A stretch of 64,000 nt of DNA from Clostridium saccharoperbutylacetonicum N1-4(HMT) (GTDB lineage Bacteria; Bacillota; Clostridia; Clostridiales; Clostridiaceae): contig NC_020291.1 in the NCBI RefSeq assembly GCF_000340885.1, positions 276,501 through 340,500 of the forward strand, in the 5' to 3' direction. Positions 1 to 13,291 of the stretch are shown piece after piece. The notes beneath the pieces were generated by a model. The model did not search any database, had not been told where the DNA came from, and worked only from the letters and a program-made list of their open reading frames with translations. The translations under genes and the position numbers were made by a program. The stretch's first letter is position 1. Each line of letters begins with the position of its first letter.

Positions 1-223
1 TTTTGGAGATTACATTAGTAGAATGTAATTTTTATATACTAATAGTATAAAATGGATATATTTAATTTATTAAAATATATTTGATAATTAATATATATAA
101 TCAAATAAATGATAAAATGATTAATAAAATAATAAAAAAATAGCTAAAAAATTAATGAATAAATAATTAAGATGTGCTTTTTGCAAATAAAAAAACAAGA
201 ATGAAAAATATATTACGAAAATA

Positions 224-252
224 TTGACAATAGTAAAAACGGAGAGTAAAAT
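224..252 (+). promoter_or_regulatory. Sigma-A promoter of the ilv-leu operon
   Basis: TTGACA at 224-229 and TAAAAT at 247-252 are separated by 17 bases, close to the sigma-A consensus. Transcription would begin near 259, just upstream of the structured T-box leader. Nothing convincing was seen in bases 1-220, which are very AT-rich. Confidence 0.75.
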
Positions 253-259
253 TCTATCT

Positions 260-540
260 AACAAGAAAACTTAATATGTCCTTACGTTAAAAAATGCTAT
301 GATGGAGACAATTGTTTAGCAGACAAGTTGCAGAGAGTCGATGGTTGGTGAGAATCGATACTTTAGCTTTAGAATTATCACTCCTGAGCAGAATCCAGAA
401 AGAGAAGGTAAATTTCTCGAGTAAAAGATATCCGGTGTGCATCCGTTATATGCAAGGGTTTGTTGGAACCTAGTGATATTATATAAGGCGGAATATTATC
501 CCACTTCTTATGATTCATATCATTAAGGGTGGATTTTTTT
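260..540 (+). promoter_or_regulatory. T-box leader, apparent Ile (ATC) specifier
   Basis: The 5' part has the T-box Stem I signature (GAGAGTCGATGGTTGGTGAGA around 333-353). The triplet ATC at 377-379 is followed by A, four bases and TGAGC, the same geometry as the specifier region of known T-boxes, so it should read tRNA-Ile. TGGAACC at 464-470 matches the core bulge that binds the uncharged tRNA end. A hairpin at 501-532 (CCAC, CTT and ATGAT pairing with ATCAT, AAG and GTGG) followed by T7 is the terminator. Uncharged tRNA-Ile would allow read-through into ilvN. The specifier is read by eye; the family call is firm, the amino acid is likely. Confidence 0.85.
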
Positions 541-564
541 AACCATTTTTAAGGGGGGAAGTAA

Positions 565-1074
565 ATGGAGAAGTATGTGTTATCAGTACTGGTAAAAAAT
601 TCATCTGGTGTTTTAAGTAGAGTTAGCGGGTTGTTTTCAAGAAGAGGCTATAATATTGAAAGCTTAACTGCAGGCAGAACGGAAGAACCATCAATTTCAA
701 GAATGACAATTACCTTAATGGGAGATGAAAACACCTTAGAACAAGTAAAAAAGCAATTAAATAAATTAGAAGATGTAATACGAGTTGTGAATTTTAAAGC
801 TGATGAATCAGTTTATAGGGAGTTAGTGCTAATAAAGGTAAAAGCAAATGCAGAAAATAGAGCAGCTATAAATGAAACTGTAAAAATTTTTAGAAGTAAG
901 ATAATTGATTTATCTACAGATACTTTAACAATTGAATTAACTGGGGATGAAAATAAAATATCAGCATTAATTAACCTGATGGAGGAATATGGAATTGAAG
1001 AGCTAGTTAGAACTGGGGTTACAGCACTTCAAAGGGGAGAAAAAACTATAAAGAATTCATCAGAAAACTATTAG
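565..1074 (+). CDS. ilvN: Acetolactate synthase small (regulatory) subunit
   Basis: A 169-residue protein with an N-terminal ACT domain (residues about 3-75, beginning with the VLVKNSSGVLSRVSGLFSRRGYNIESL-type pattern) and the C-terminal ALS_ss domain. It regulates the catalytic subunit IlvB and confers valine feedback inhibition on the first common step of isoleucine and valine synthesis. The ATG is preceded by AAGGGGGGAA. It is the first gene behind the T-box. Oddly, its partner ilvB is not adjacent but six genes downstream at 7618. Length is normal for the family. Confidence 0.95.
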   Translation: MEKYVLSVLVKNSSGVLSRVSGLFSRRGYNIESLTAGRTEEPSISRMTITLMGDENTLEQVKKQLNKLEDVIRVVNFKADESVYRELVLIKVKANAENRAAINETVKIFRSKIIDLSTDTLTIELTGDENKISALINLMEEYGIEELVRTGVTALQRGEKTIKNSSENY

Positions 1075-1135
1075 TGAATGACTAAACTAGAAGCAAAGGC
1101 AATATAGCAATAAGAGTGGAAGGGGGATACGATAA

Positions 1136-2725
1136 ATGAAGCAGGTCAAGATATTTGATTCTACCTTAAGAGATGGAGCGCAAGGCCAAGGAATTTCATT
1201 TTCATTAGAAGATAAAATAAAAATAGTAAAAGTGTTAGATGAGATGAATATTAATTATATAGAAGCTGGAAATCCTGGTTCAAATCCTAAGGATATGGAA
1301 TTCTTTAAAAGACTTAAGGATATACAATTTAAAAATTCCAAAGTGGCGGCGTTTGGATCAACTAGAAGACCTAATATTAATGTGGAAGATGATAAGAATC
1401 TACAAGATTTATTAGCATCAGGTGCAGAGGTAATTGTTGTATTTGGAAAGTCATGGGATTTTCAAGTGACAGATATTATTAAAACATCATTGGATGAAAA
1501 TATTAATATGATAAAAGATACAATTAAATATTTATGTGAAAATGGGAAAAAAGTAATTTTTGATGCTGAACATTTTTATGATGGATATAAAGCAAGAAAG
1601 AATTATGCGCTAGAAACTTTAAAGGCAGCAGAAGAAGCAGGGGCTGATGTAGTTGTGCTGTGTGATACTAATGGAGGAACTTTGCCAAAGGAGATATATG
1701 ATATAACTAAGGCTGTGAAAGAGCAAATTGCAATAGAAATTGGTATTCACAGTCATGATGACATGGGAATGGCAGTGGCAAATTCAATTATGGCAGTAGA
1801 AGCAGGGGCCACTCAAGTTCAAGGTACTTTTATTGGAATAGGCGAAAGGTGTGGAAATGCTAATTTAAGTGCAATAATACCAGCATTAAAATTAAAGCTC
1901 GGCTATGAGATATTAAATAATAGAAATTTAGAAAATTTAACTAAGACTGCAAGATATATATCAGAAATATGCAATGTTACATTAGTGGATCAAAAACCTT
2001 TTGTAGGGAATTCTGCATTTGCTCATAAAGGTGGAATGCATATAGATGCAATAACCAAAGCACCAAAATCATACGAGCATATAGCACCAGAGTTGGTTGG
2101 AAATAAAAGAAGATTTTTGGTTTCAGAAGTTAGTGGAAAAAGTACAATACTACAAGAAATACAAAAGATTTTCCCTAATATATCTAAAGATGATACTTCT
2201 GTTAAAAAGATTACAGATAGATTAAAGGAATTAGAGTATGAAGGGTATCAATTTGAAGGCGCAGAAGGGACAATTGAACTAGTTATAAGAAAAATTATTG
2301 GGAAATATAAACCTTTCTTTCAATTAAATCATTTTAAGATTATTGGTGAGCAGCCTTATGGTTCAGAAGAATTTTCATCAACAGCTGTGATAAATATTAC
2401 AGTTGATGGGAAAAGTGAGATGACAGCAGCAGAAGGAGAAGGGCCTGTAAATGCACTAGATAAAGCAATAAGAAAAGCGCTTGAAGTATTTTATCCAGAG
2501 ATTAAGCAAGCAAGGCTTGTGGATTATAAGGTTAGAGTTCTAGATTCAGAAAGTGCAACAGAAGCGAAGGTAAGAGTTTTAATTGAGTCAACAGATGGAA
2601 TTGAAACTTGGAGTACAGTTGGGGTATCCCGAGATGTAATTCAAGCCAGTTGGATAGCATTAGTAGACTCTATAGAATATAAATTGATAAAAGATATTGA
2701 AAGAAAAGTAAAAGCATATTTTTAA
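1136..2725 (+). CDS. cimA: Citramalate synthase, CimA type
   Basis: A 529-residue member of the isopropylmalate/homocitrate/citramalate synthase family: N-terminal TIM barrel with the metal and substrate motif [10 protein letters not shown] near residue 8, HSHDDMG near 206 and a C-terminal LeuA-dimer regulatory domain. The [11 protein letters not shown] start, the [10 protein letters not shown] stretch and the length resemble the CimA subfamily, which condenses pyruvate with acetyl-CoA to (R)-citramalate, rather than LeuA, which usually has DGEQ at this place. The next genes leuC, leuD and leuB would turn citramalate into 2-oxobutyrate. Substrate choice is inferred from subfamily resemblance and the Ile T-box. 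A LeuA role is the alternative. Confidence 0.82.
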   Translation: MKQVKIFDSTLRDGAQGQGISFSLEDKIKIVKVLDEMNINYIEAGNPGSNPKDMEFFKRLKDIQFKNSKVAAFGSTRRPNINVEDDKNLQDLLASGAEVIVVFGKSWDFQVTDIIKTSLDENINMIKDTIKYLCENGKKVIFDAEHFYDGYKARKNYALETLKAAEEAGADVVVLCDTNGGTLPKEIYDITKAVKEQIAIEIGIHSHDDMGMAVANSIMAVEAGATQVQGTFIGIGERCGNANLSAIIPALKLKLGYEILNNRNLENLTKTARYISEICNVTLVDQKPFVGNSAFAHKGGMHIDAITKAPKSYEHIAPELVGNKRRFLVSEVSGKSTILQEIQKIFPNISKDDTSVKKITDRLKELEYEGYQFEGAEGTIELVIRKIIGKYKPFFQLNHFKIIGEQPYGSEEFSSTAVINITVDGKSEMTAAEGEGPVNALDKAIRKALEVFYPEIKQARLVDYKVRVLDSESATEAKVRVLIESTDGIETWSTVGVSRDVIQASWIALVDSIEYKLIKDIERKVKAYF

Positions 2726-2738
2726 GGAGATGATTAAA

Positions 2739-3998
2739 ATGGGAATGACAATGACACAAAAAATCTTAGCAGCACATGCAGGTTTAGAAACTGTAAAGGC
2801 AGGACAATTAATAGAGGCGAATCTTGATTTAGTTTTAGGAAATGATATTACAACTCCAGTAGCTGTAAATGAATTTAAAAAGTTTGGGACAGATAAAGTT
2901 TTTAGTAAAAGTCAAATTGCAATAGTGCCTGATCACTTTACTCCTAACAAAGATATAAAAGCAGCAGAGCAAGTTAAATATATTAGAGAATTTGCTCAAA
3001 AGATGGAGATTGAGAATTTTTTTGAAGTAGGAGAAATGGGAATTGAACATTGCTTACTTCCTGAAAAAGGATTAGTTGTTGCTGGAGATGTAGTCATAGG
3101 GGCTGATTCGCACACCTGTACTTATGGTGCACTTGGCGCATTCTCAACAGGTATTGGTTCAACTGATATGGCAGCAGGTATGGCTATAGGAAAATGTTGG
3201 TTTAAAGTACCATCAGCTTTAAAATTCGTGCTTAAAAATAAACCAGCCAAGTGGATAAGTGGAAAAGATATAATATTGCATATTATTGGGATGATTGGTG
3301 TTGATGGAGCATTATACAAATCAATGGAGTTTGTGGGTGATGGATTAGAATATCTTTCAATGGATGATAGATTCACAATGGCTAACATGGCAATTGAAGC
3401 AGGAGGAAAAAACGGAATATTTCCTGTTGATGATAAAACTATTGAATACTTAAAAGAACATGCAACTAGAGAATGGAAGGTTTATGAAGCGGATGAAGAT
3501 GCTGAATATGATGAAGTTATTGAAATTGATTTAAGTACATTGAGACCAACAGTATCATTTCCACATCTTCCAGATAACACAAGAACAATTGACAATACAG
3601 GAGATGTAGTAGTTGATCAAGTAGTAATTGGATCTTGTACTAATGGTAGAATCTCTGATTTAAGAATAGCTAGAGATATATTAAAAGGAAAGAAAGTAAA
3701 GAAAGGAATTAGATGTATAGTGATTCCTGGAACTCAAAAGATTTACTTACAGGCTTTAGAAGAAGGAATTATTAAAGATTTAGTTGAAGCTGGTGCAGTA
3801 TTCTCAACACCAACCTGTGGACCATGCTTAGGTGGACATATGGGGATTTTAGCAAAAGGTGAAAGATGTGTATCAACAACAAATAGAAATTTTGTAGGAA
3901 GAATGGGACATGTTGAATCAGAAGTATATCTTGCAAGTCCAGCTGTAGCAGCAGCATCTGCATTGACTGGAAAAATAACAGACCCAGAATTAGTCTAG
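2739..3998 (+). CDS. leuC: 3-isopropylmalate/citramalate isomerase large subunit
   Basis: About 419 residues of aconitase-family large subunit. Cluster cysteines lie in the GSCTNGR motif and in the later PTCGPCLGG motif; [13 protein letters not shown] is also typical. It pairs with LeuD to isomerise 2-isopropylmalate, and in the citramalate pathway citramalate via citraconate. An in-frame ATG at 2730 overlaps the ribosome site AAGGAG (2724-2729), so the ATG at 2739, nine bases downstream of it, is the better start. Translation follows cimA closely, consistent with one operon. Confidence 0.93.
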   Translation: MGMTMTQKILAAHAGLETVKAGQLIEANLDLVLGNDITTPVAVNEFKKFGTDKVFSKSQIAIVPDHFTPNKDIKAAEQVKYIREFAQKMEIENFFEVGEMGIEHCLLPEKGLVVAGDVVIGADSHTCTYGALGAFSTGIGSTDMAAGMAIGKCWFKVPSALKFVLKNKPAKWISGKDIILHIIGMIGVDGALYKSMEFVGDGLEYLSMDDRFTMANMAIEAGGKNGIFPVDDKTIEYLKEHATREWKVYEADEDAEYDEVIEIDLSTLRPTVSFPHLPDNTRTIDNTGDVVVDQVVIGSCTNGRISDLRIARDILKGKKVKKGIRCIVIPGTQKIYLQALEEGIIKDLVEAGAVFSTPTCGPCLGGHMGILAKGERCVSTTNRNFVGRMGHVESEVYLASPAVAAASALTGKITDPELV

Positions 3999-4010
3999 GA
4001 GGTATTAGTA

Positions 4011-4496
4011 ATGAGCGTAAAAGGAAAAGTATTTAAATATGGTGATAACGTAGATACAGATGTAATAATCCCAGCAAGATATTTAAACACATCAGATGCT
4101 AAAGAGCTTGCTGCGCATTGTATGGAAGACATAGATGTTAATTTTGTGAAAAATGTAAAAGATGGAGATATAATTGTTGCTAATAAAAATTTTGGATGTG
4201 GTTCTTCAAGAGAACATGCACCACTAGCAATTAAAACTGCTGGAGTTAGTTGTGTTATTGCATCAACTTTTGCAAGAATATTTTATAGAAATTCAATCAA
4301 TATTGGATTACCAATTTTGGAATGTGAGGAAGCTGTAAAAAATATTGATGCAGGGGATGAATTAGAAGTAGATTTTTCAACAGGATTAATTAAAAATCTA
4401 TCAAAAAATCAAGAATATCAAGGTGAAGCATTTCCGGAGTTTATGCAAAAAATTATCGATAATGATGGACTAATAGGATATATAAGAAATAAATAA
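4011..4496 (+). CDS. leuD: 3-isopropylmalate/citramalate isomerase small subunit
   Basis: A 161-residue swivelling-domain partner of LeuC, of the short form found with bacterial and archaeal type LeuC. The [14 protein letters not shown] start and the [12 protein letters not shown] loop that contacts substrate are present. AGGAGG lies just before the ATG and the gap to leuC is only 12 bases. It completes the isomerase for 3-isopropylmalate or citramalate. Confidence 0.94.
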   Translation: MSVKGKVFKYGDNVDTDVIIPARYLNTSDAKELAAHCMEDIDVNFVKNVKDGDIIVANKNFGCGSSREHAPLAIKTAGVSCVIASTFARIFYRNSINIGLPILECEEAVKNIDAGDELEVDFSTGLIKNLSKNQEYQGEAFPEFMQKIIDNDGLIGYIRNK

Positions 4497-4624
4497 GTAA
4501 AAATATGAATGCTTTATATTGATATAATTTTTGAATAAAGAGATAATAATAGAAGAACGTTAAATTGAGTGAATTTTCAAATAAGCAATAAGAATCAGAA
4601 AATTACAAAAGGGGGATTTTTATA

Positions 4625-5701
4625 ATGAAATATAATGTAGCTGTAATACCAGGGGATGGAATAGGCCCTGAAGTAATAGAGGAAACAATAAAAGTTTTAA
4701 AAATTATTGGGGAGAAGTTTGGGCATAGATTTGATTATGAATATGTTCTAGCTGGAGGCTGTGCTATAGACAAAGAGGGAACACCACTTCCAGAGGAAAC
4801 TTTAGAAATATGTAAAAAAAGTGATGCCGTTTTACTAGGGGCTGTTGGTGGACCAAAATGGGATGATCCTACGGCTAAAATAAGACCAGAACAAGCATTA
4901 TTAGGTTTAAGAGGGGCCCTAAATCTTTATTGCAATTTAAGACCAGCGGTTTTATATGCACCATTAAAAAATGAATCACCACTTAAAGATAGCATTGTTA
5001 AAGATGGAATTGATATTTGTATAGTAAGAGAATTAACTGGTGGAATTTATTTTGGTGAAAGAGGACTAGAAACAGTTGATGGTGTAAAAAGTGCTTATGA
5101 TACTGAAAGATATAATGTAAAAGAAATAACTAGAATTGCTAAAATTGGATTTGAAACAGCAATGAAGAGAAATAAGAAGCTTACAAGTGTTGATAAAGCA
5201 AATATACTAGAAAGTTCAAGACTTTGGAGAAGCGTAGTAAATGATATGGCTAAAGACTATCCAGAAGTTGAAGTAAATCATTTATATGTTGATAATGCAG
5301 CAATGCAATTGGTTAAGGACCCAAATCAATTTGACGTAATTGTAACTTCAAATATATTTGGAGATATATTATCAGATGAAGCTAGCATGGTAACTGGATC
5401 AATAGGAATGTTGCCTTCAGCATCTCTTGGAGAAGGAACATTAGGAATGTATGAACCAATTCATGGAAGTGCACCTGATATAGCAGGGAAAGGAATCGCT
5501 AATCCTTTAGCAACAATTCTTTCAGCAGCTATGATGCTTAGATACAGCTTTTCATTAGATGAGGAAGCTAAGGTTATTGAAAACGCAGTGTTAGCAGTGC
5601 TTGAAGATGGCTATAGGACTGGAGATATAATGACAGAAGGAAAGAAAAAAGTTGGAACAGTTGAAATGGGGAAATTAGTTTGTAAAAAAATAGAAGCATA
5701 A
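4625..5701 (+). CDS. leuB: 3-isopropylmalate dehydrogenase
   Basis: 358 residues of the isocitrate/isopropylmalate dehydrogenase family. It starts with the nucleotide/substrate motif [11 protein letters not shown] and carries the [13 protein letters not shown] metal-binding signature and the [14 protein letters not shown] cofactor loop. It oxidatively decarboxylates 3-isopropylmalate with NAD+; the same enzyme type acts on erythro-3-methylmalate to give 2-oxobutyrate in the citramalate pathway. The 128-base gap after leuD shows no clear terminator, and GGGGG precedes the ATG. Part of the ilv-leu operon. Confidence 0.95.
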   Translation: MKYNVAVIPGDGIGPEVIEETIKVLKIIGEKFGHRFDYEYVLAGGCAIDKEGTPLPEETLEICKKSDAVLLGAVGGPKWDDPTAKIRPEQALLGLRGALNLYCNLRPAVLYAPLKNESPLKDSIVKDGIDICIVRELTGGIYFGERGLETVDGVKSAYDTERYNVKEITRIAKIGFETAMKRNKKLTSVDKANILESSRLWRSVVNDMAKDYPEVEVNHLYVDNAAMQLVKDPNQFDVIVTSNIFGDILSDEASMVTGSIGMLPSASLGEGTLGMYEPIHGSAPDIAGKGIANPLATILSAAMMLRYSFSLDEEAKVIENAVLAVLEDGYRTGDIMTEGKKKVGTVEMGKLVCKKIEA

Positions 5702-5795
5702 TTGGCAATTATTATTGAAATGGAGAAAATACTGAAGAGTTTTTTCAAAAACATGGTTGCTGAGCATAAAATCAATTAAATAGGAGGAATATAGC

Positions 5796-7454
5796 GTGAG
5801 AAGCGACATTATGAAATTGGGCCCTACTAGGGCGCCACAAAGATCCTTGTTAAAAGCATCAGGATTAACTGATGAAGAAATAGAAAGACCACTAATTGGA
5901 ATTGTTTCTGCACAAAATGATATAATTCCAGGTCATATTAATTTAGATAAAATTGTTGAAGCAGTAAAAAAGGGTGTTTTAATGAGTGGTGGAACTCCAC
6001 TTGTATTCCCTGCTATTGGTGTATGTGATGGAATAGCAATGGGGCATGAAGGAATGAAATATTCTTTAGTTACTAGAGAACTTATTGCAGATTCGATAGA
6101 ATGTATGGCTAAAGCACATGCATTTGATGCTTTAGTATTTGTACCAAACTGTGACAAGATAGTCCCTGGAATGGTAATGGGGGCTCTAAGAGTTAATATT
6201 CCATCAGTTGTAGTAAGCGGTGGTGCTATGCTTGGAGGAAAACATAAAAATAAAAGTATTTCCCTTACAACTATGTTTGAAGCTGTTGGTGCATATGAAA
6301 ATGGAACAATGGATGAAAAGGAATTGTGTGATTTAGAAAATTGTGCATGTCCAACTTGTGGCTCATGTTCGGGAATGTTTACTGCAAATTCGATGAACTG
6401 TTTATGTGAAGTATTAGGAATTGCATTACCAGGGAACGGAACAATTCCAGCAGTATTTTCAGAGAGAATAAGACTTGCCAAAAAAGCTGGTATGGCCGTT
6501 ATGGAAATGCTTAAAAAAGATATTAAGCCAAGAGATATAATCAATGAGAGAAGTATTCAGAATGCATTAAAAGCTGATATGGCACTTGGATGTTCAACTA
6601 ATAGTGTTCTTCATATAACTGCAATAGCAAACGAGGCAAAGGTTGAAATGAATTTAGATATTATAAATGATTTATCAGCGAAGACTCCAGACCTATGTAA
6701 ATTAGCTCCAGCATCTGATGTTCAAATTGAAGAATTATATGCTGCTGGTGGGATTTCAGCAGTACTTAATGAACTTTCTAAGAAAAATGTTTTAGATTTA
6801 GATTGTATGACGGTTACAGGAAAGACTGTTGGAGAAAATATTAAGGGAGCTCAAGTTAAGGATTATGAAGTAATTAGACCAATTGATAATCCTTTTAGCC
6901 AAACTGGAGGAATTGCAATTCTTAGAGGTAATTTAGCTAAAGATGGAGCTGTTGTAAAAAGAGCAGCAGTTTTGCCTGAAATGTTAGCACATGAAGGTCC
7001 TGCTAAAGTATTTAATTCTGAAGAAGAAGCTTTAGAAGCTATATTTGGAAAGAAAATAGTTTCAGGGGATGTTGTTGTTATAAGATATGAAGGACCAAAA
7101 GGTGGCCCAGGAATGAGGGAAATGCTTCAAGCAACAGCAGCCGTTGCAGGGATGGGACTTGATTCATCAGTAGCTTTAATAACTGATGGAAGATTCAGTG
7201 GTGCAACAAGAGGAGCTTCTATTGGGCATGTTTCACCAGAAGCAGCTGATGGAGGAGTTATTGGATTAGTTGAAAATGGGGATATTATTTCAATTGACAT
7301 AAATAATGCAAAACTTGAATTAATGGTTTCTGAGGAAGTATTAGAAGAAAGAAGAAAGAAGTTTAAACCACTAGAGCCAAAAGTTAAAGAAGGATATCTA
7401 GCTAGATATGCTAAACTTGTAAGCTCAGCAGCAGAAGGAGCAATTCTTAAGTAG
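5796..7454 (+). CDS. ilvD: Dihydroxy-acid dehydratase
   Basis: 552 residues, normal for IlvD/Edd. It dehydrates 2,3-dihydroxy-3-methylbutanoate and 2,3-dihydroxy-3-methylpentanoate to the oxoacid precursors of valine and isoleucine. Iron-sulfur cysteines are visible in [10 protein letters not shown] and [16 protein letters not shown], and DGRFSG near the C-terminus is characteristic. The start is GTG at 5796 with AGGAGG eight bases upstream. Its stop codon abuts a palindromic repeat element. Confidence 0.95.
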   Translation: MRSDIMKLGPTRAPQRSLLKASGLTDEEIERPLIGIVSAQNDIIPGHINLDKIVEAVKKGVLMSGGTPLVFPAIGVCDGIAMGHEGMKYSLVTRELIADSIECMAKAHAFDALVFVPNCDKIVPGMVMGALRVNIPSVVVSGGAMLGGKHKNKSISLTTMFEAVGAYENGTMDEKELCDLENCACPTCGSCSGMFTANSMNCLCEVLGIALPGNGTIPAVFSERIRLAKKAGMAVMEMLKKDIKPRDIINERSIQNALKADMALGCSTNSVLHITAIANEAKVEMNLDIINDLSAKTPDLCKLAPASDVQIEELYAAGGISAVLNELSKKNVLDLDCMTVTGKTVGENIKGAQVKDYEVIRPIDNPFSQTGGIAILRGNLAKDGAVVKRAAVLPEMLAHEGPAKVFNSEEEALEAIFGKKIVSGDVVVIRYEGPKGGPGMREMLQATAAVAGMGLDSSVALITDGRFSGATRGASIGHVSPEAADGGVIGLVENGDIISIDINNAKLELMVSEEVLEERRKKFKPLEPKVKEGYLARYAKLVSSAAEGAILK

Positions 7455-7594
7455 TTAAGAGTTATGAATTAGGAGTTATGAGTTTGAGGGAAAATTACTT
7501 TCGTAATTTTATGAGGCGTATGATAACTGAAAAAATGAAGATTACGAATAAATTTCCTCCACAACTCATAACTGTGAACTCCTAACTCATAACT
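7454..7594. repeat. Palindromic intergenic repeat (REP/MITE-like)
   Basis: The left arm at about 7454-7486 (with AGTTATGAATTAGGAGTT) is nearly the reverse complement of the right arm at about 7562-7594 (with AACTCCTAACTCATAACT), with one small insertion. The ~75-base middle has no open frame. A related arm begins inside the metB stop region at 27731, so this is a dispersed family. It would form a long hairpin in the operon mRNA between ilvD and ilvB. Confidence 0.75.
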
Positions 7595-7617
7595 GAATAA
7601 AGGGGGGAGTGAATACA

Positions 7618-10309
<2,692 letters not shown>

Positions 10310-10328
10310 TTCTAAAAACACTTTTTTG

Positions 10329-10366
10329 GAAAGTCAAGCTCTCTATGGAGAGCTTGACTTTCTTTT
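10329..10366 (+). terminator. Terminator of the ilv-leu operon
   Basis: A perfect 15-bp stem, GAAAGTCAAGCTCTC with GAGAGCTTGACTTTC, closes a 4-base loop (TATG) and is followed by TTTT. It ends the operon directly after ilvC. Confidence 0.95.
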
Positions 10367-10414
10367 GTGATATAATAAACCTTAGAATAAGTATATAAAT
10401 TAAGAGGGATATAA

Positions 10415-10654
10415 ATGAACTATGTATATATTGTGGAATGTTCAGATGGAACATTCTATACAGGATGGACAAATAATTTGGATAAAAGGATTGAAATGCA
10501 TTCGAATGGTACGGGAGCGAAGTATACGCGAGGAAGAGGTCCTGTGAAATTAGTATATAACGAACAGTTTGAAGATAAAAGAGATGCTATGAAAAGGGAA
10601 TATGAAATTAAGCAAATGACAAGACAGGAAAAGATGTTGCTTATAAATGAATAA
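10415..10654 (+). CDS. GIY-YIG nuclease-like protein (UPF0213/YhbQ type)
   Basis: 79 residues, the usual size of stand-alone UPF0213 proteins. The GIY-YIG core reads YVYIVECSDGTFYTGWT, followed by the conserved Arg in LDKRIEMH and the C-terminal glutamate region. Such proteins have a single nuclease domain and may act on DNA repair substrates; the exact role is not settled. AGAGGG lies eight bases before the ATG. It is separate from its neighbours, having a strong terminator upstream and maltose-type operators downstream. Confidence 0.85.
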   Translation: MNYVYIVECSDGTFYTGWTNNLDKRIEMHSNGTGAKYTRGRGPVKLVYNEQFEDKRDAMKREYEIKQMTRQEKMLLINE

Positions 10655-10671
10655 GGATGAGCAAAAAGTTT

Positions 10672-10687
10672 ATGCAAACGGTTTTGT
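10672..10687. promoter_or_regulatory. LacI-family operator, copy 1
   Basis: ATGCAAACGGTTTTGT shares the GCAAACGGTT core with the stronger palindrome at 10864-10893 and with copies near malQ and the MCP gene. Imperfect on its right side. Probably bound by the regulator at 16116. Confidence 0.5.
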
Positions 10688-10863
10688 GAGAAATAAACTA
10701 TATTAAAGCAAATGATAATAAATTAAAGAAAAATTGAATAATTTGCCCTAAAATGATAAGAATAAATATTTGTAAAAGTTTTCTTGGACTGTTATACTAA
10801 TCTCAGGTAGGAAGAAGATTTAAAAAGCTAGATGTTATGCAATCATCAAAGCTAAATTTTTTT

Positions 10864-10893
10864 GAAGTTTTCGCAAACGGTTGCGAAAACTTC
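10864..10893. promoter_or_regulatory. LacI-family operator, perfect 13-bp arms
   Basis: GAAGTTTTCGCAA and TTGCGAAAACTTC flank the centre ACGG, a perfect dyad typical of MalR/LacI-type operators. It lies 120 bases upstream of the binding-protein gene. The whole 10655-11012 gap holds only this site and copy 1; no small gene was seen. Confidence 0.8.
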
Positions 10894-11012
10894 GATATAA
10901 AAGATAACATTATATGTTCAAAATAAACATTTTAGACATATGTTATATAAAAATATTATTCTATATTTTAAAAACTGATTAATAAAAATCAGATATGTGG
11001 AGGGGTATTTAC

Positions 11013-12320
11013 ATGAAAACAAAAAAAATATTATCGTCTATATTGGCTTCAACATTATTAGTTGGAACTATGGTTGGATGTGGAACATCATCAACTAGTA
11101 CAAGTGATCAAAATTCAAGTGCTTCTGGAAGTGGAAAGACAGTTAGAGTTTATCAATTAAAAGTTGAAATTAATGATGCACTTCAAGAATTAGCTAAAAA
11201 GTATGAAGCAGAAAAAGGTGTAAAAGTTGAAGTCACTTCTGTTGGTGGAGGAGCTGACTATGGTGCATCACTAAAGGCAGAATTTCAAAAAGGTACTGAA
11301 CCAGATATATTTATGATTCAAGGAGCTGGAGACTATGAGACATGGAAGCACAAAATTGATGATTTGAGTTCAGAAAAGTGGGTAGGTGATGCTGTTAAAG
11401 GTACACTTGATACAGTTAAAATCGATGGAAAAGTATACGGTATGCCAGCCGCAACAGAAGGTTATGGATTGTTATACAATAAGGAAATATTGGACAAGGC
11501 AGGTATAGATCCAAAGTCTCTAGATACCTTTGATAAATTAAAAGCAGCCTTTGAAAAATTAGATAGTAAGAAAGCTGAATTAGGAATTGATAATGTTGTA
11601 TCTTATACAACAAAAGAGTTTTGGGTTACTGGCAATCATACATTTAATATACCTTTAGCAGCACAAGATAATCCAACTCAATTTACAAAAGATTATCTTG
11701 CAGGTAAGGCAGATATAGTTAACAACAAGCAATTTAATGACTGGATGAATTTAGTTGAGTTATTATGCAAATATGGTGGAGGAAAAGCACTAGATACTAT
11801 TGATTATGCTACTCAAGTTGGTAATTTTGCGCTTGGAAAAACTGCATTCTTACATCAAGGTAACTGGGTCGCTTCAGATTTAAAGAAATTAGATGCAAAG
11901 TTCGATATGGGATTTGTTCCATTAGCAATTAATAATGATCCAAAGGTAAGTGGAGCTATTCCAGTAGGAGTTCCAATGTATTGGGTAGTTAACAAAGATT
12001 CTAAGGTTAATAAAGATGCAAAAGAATTTTTAGATTGGATGGTTTCTAGTAAAACTGGTCAAGAAGCCTTAGTTAAGAATATGGATATGATTCCTGCATT
12101 TAATAACTTTACTGTTGAAAGTGACAATCCATTGAATAGATCAATATCTGAATATAATAAAGCAGGAAAAACAATCCCTTGGGCATTTACTAATTTACCA
12201 GATGGATTTAATAAAAATAAATTAGCTCCTTTATTCTCTAAATTCATTACAACTGACATGGGAGCTCAAGCTAAAAAAGATATGTTACAAGGAATTCAAG
12301 ATGCAGGGAAAGCTCAATAG
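11013..12320 (+). CDS. Sugar (maltodextrin-type) ABC transporter binding lipoprotein
   Basis: 435 residues. The signal peptide ends in a lipobox with the acylated Cys in MVGC (about residue 22), then a Ser/Thr-rich linker and a family 1 solute-binding domain. Motifs such as YGLLYNKEILDKAG are typical of maltose/multiple-sugar binding proteins. It is anchored outside the membrane and delivers sugar to the permeases downstream. The in-frame start at 10995 is less likely than the ATG at 11013, which follows GGAGGGG. The malQ and LacI-type neighbours suggest malto-oligosaccharides. Confidence 0.9.
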   Translation: MKTKKILSSILASTLLVGTMVGCGTSSTSTSDQNSSASGSGKTVRVYQLKVEINDALQELAKKYEAEKGVKVEVTSVGGGADYGASLKAEFQKGTEPDIFMIQGAGDYETWKHKIDDLSSEKWVGDAVKGTLDTVKIDGKVYGMPAATEGYGLLYNKEILDKAGIDPKSLDTFDKLKAAFEKLDSKKAELGIDNVVSYTTKEFWVTGNHTFNIPLAAQDNPTQFTKDYLAGKADIVNNKQFNDWMNLVELLCKYGGGKALDTIDYATQVGNFALGKTAFLHQGNWVASDLKKLDAKFDMGFVPLAINNDPKVSGAIPVGVPMYWVVNKDSKVNKDAKEFLDWMVSSKTGQEALVKNMDMIPAFNNFTVESDNPLNRSISEYNKAGKTIPWAFTNLPDGFNKNKLAPLFSKFITTDMGAQAKKDMLQGIQDAGKAQ

Positions 12321-12336
12321 CAGCAAATGAAATTTT

Positions 12337-12372
12337 ATTCATGGGGAGAGTGATTCCTCCTCATGAATTTTT
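12337..12372 (+). terminator. Internal attenuating hairpin between binding protein and permeases
   Basis: ATTCATGGGGAG pairs with CTCCTCATGAAT (12 bp, one G-U) and is followed by about six T. Its position between the binding-protein gene and the permease genes would lower permease expression or protect the upstream mRNA, as is common in sugar ABC operons. Confidence 0.8.
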
Positions 12373-12424
12373 TAGAAGGAATTTTAATGCAGTAATTAAA
12401 AATTTTTAAGAAAGGGGTAAGTAT

Positions 12425-13291
12425 ATGAGTAAAAAATCAAGAGAAAGTAAAGATTTTTGGATTTTTGTAGGACCTTCTTTATTTGCAATAACAATGGTAG
12501 TAATAATTCCTTTTTTAATTGGTATATATTATACATTTACAAATTGGAATGGTGCTAATCCTAAATATGATTTTGTAGGAATAAAAAATTATTTAGGAAT
12601 TTTTAAAGATGTTCAATTTATTTATTCATTAAAAATAACTGTTTTATATACAATTGCCAGTGTAATAACTATAAATTTGGTGGGGTTTGGATTAGCATAT
12701 GTAGTTACAAGAAAACTAAAGACTAGCAGTTTTTTAAGAACTGGCTTTTTCATGCCAAATTTAATTGGAGGATTAATTTTAGGTTTTATATGGCAGTTTA
12801 TGTTTAACTCTGTATTTACAGGCATAGGCCATGTTTTAGGAAGTGAAACACTTTCGACATCACTTTTACAAGGAGCATCTACATCAATGCTTGCAATGTT
12901 AATTGTTTCAACTTGGCAATATGCAGGTTATATAATGGTTATTTATGTTGCAGCATTAGAAAATGTGCCTAGTGATTTAATTGAAGCAGCACATATTGAT
13001 GGAGCTAATGGATGGTGCACATTTAAGCATATTACGATTCCTATGGTAAGACAAGGAATGACAATTTGTTTATTTTTGACCTTGGCAAACTCCTTTAAAC
13101 TATTTGACTTAAACTTCTCTCTTACACCATTGAAGACTACTGAGATGTTAGCTTTAAATATTTATAATGAAGCTTTTATGGTAAATAATATGGGTATAGG
13201 ACAAGCTAAAGCTATTATATTTTTTATACTTGTAACAACCATTTCTTTAACTCAGGTTTATTTTAATAAGAAAAAGGAGGTAGAAGTATAA
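12425..13291 (+). CDS. Sugar ABC transporter permease, MalF type
   Basis: 288 residues with about six membrane segments, the first at residues 15-36. The cytoplasmic EAA loop reads EAAHIDGANGWCTFKHITIPM, which contacts the ATPase. It is shorter than E. coli MalF and lacks the large periplasmic domain, as is usual in Firmicutes. AAAGGGG precedes the ATG. No ATPase gene is encoded here; such operons often rely on a shared MsmX-type ATPase elsewhere. Confidence 0.9.
   Translation: MSKKSRESKDFWIFVGPSLFAITMVVIIPFLIGIYYTFTNWNGANPKYDFVGIKNYLGIFKDVQFIYSLKITVLYTIASVITINLVGFGLAYVVTRKLKTSSFLRTGFFMPNLIGGLILGFIWQFMFNSVFTGIGHVLGSETLSTSLLQGASTSMLAMLIVSTWQYAGYIMVIYVAALENVPSDLIEAAHIDGANGWCTFKHITIPMVRQGMTICLFLTLANSFKLFDLNFSLTPLKTTEMLALNIYNEAFMVNNMGIGQAKAIIFFILVTTISLTQVYFNKKKEVEV

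Noticed and set aside
1136..2725. 2-isopropylmalate synthase (LeuA)
   Set aside because: The DGAQGQG motif and the C-terminal form look like CimA, and the leader appears to read Ile; LeuA remains the alternative in the feature entry.
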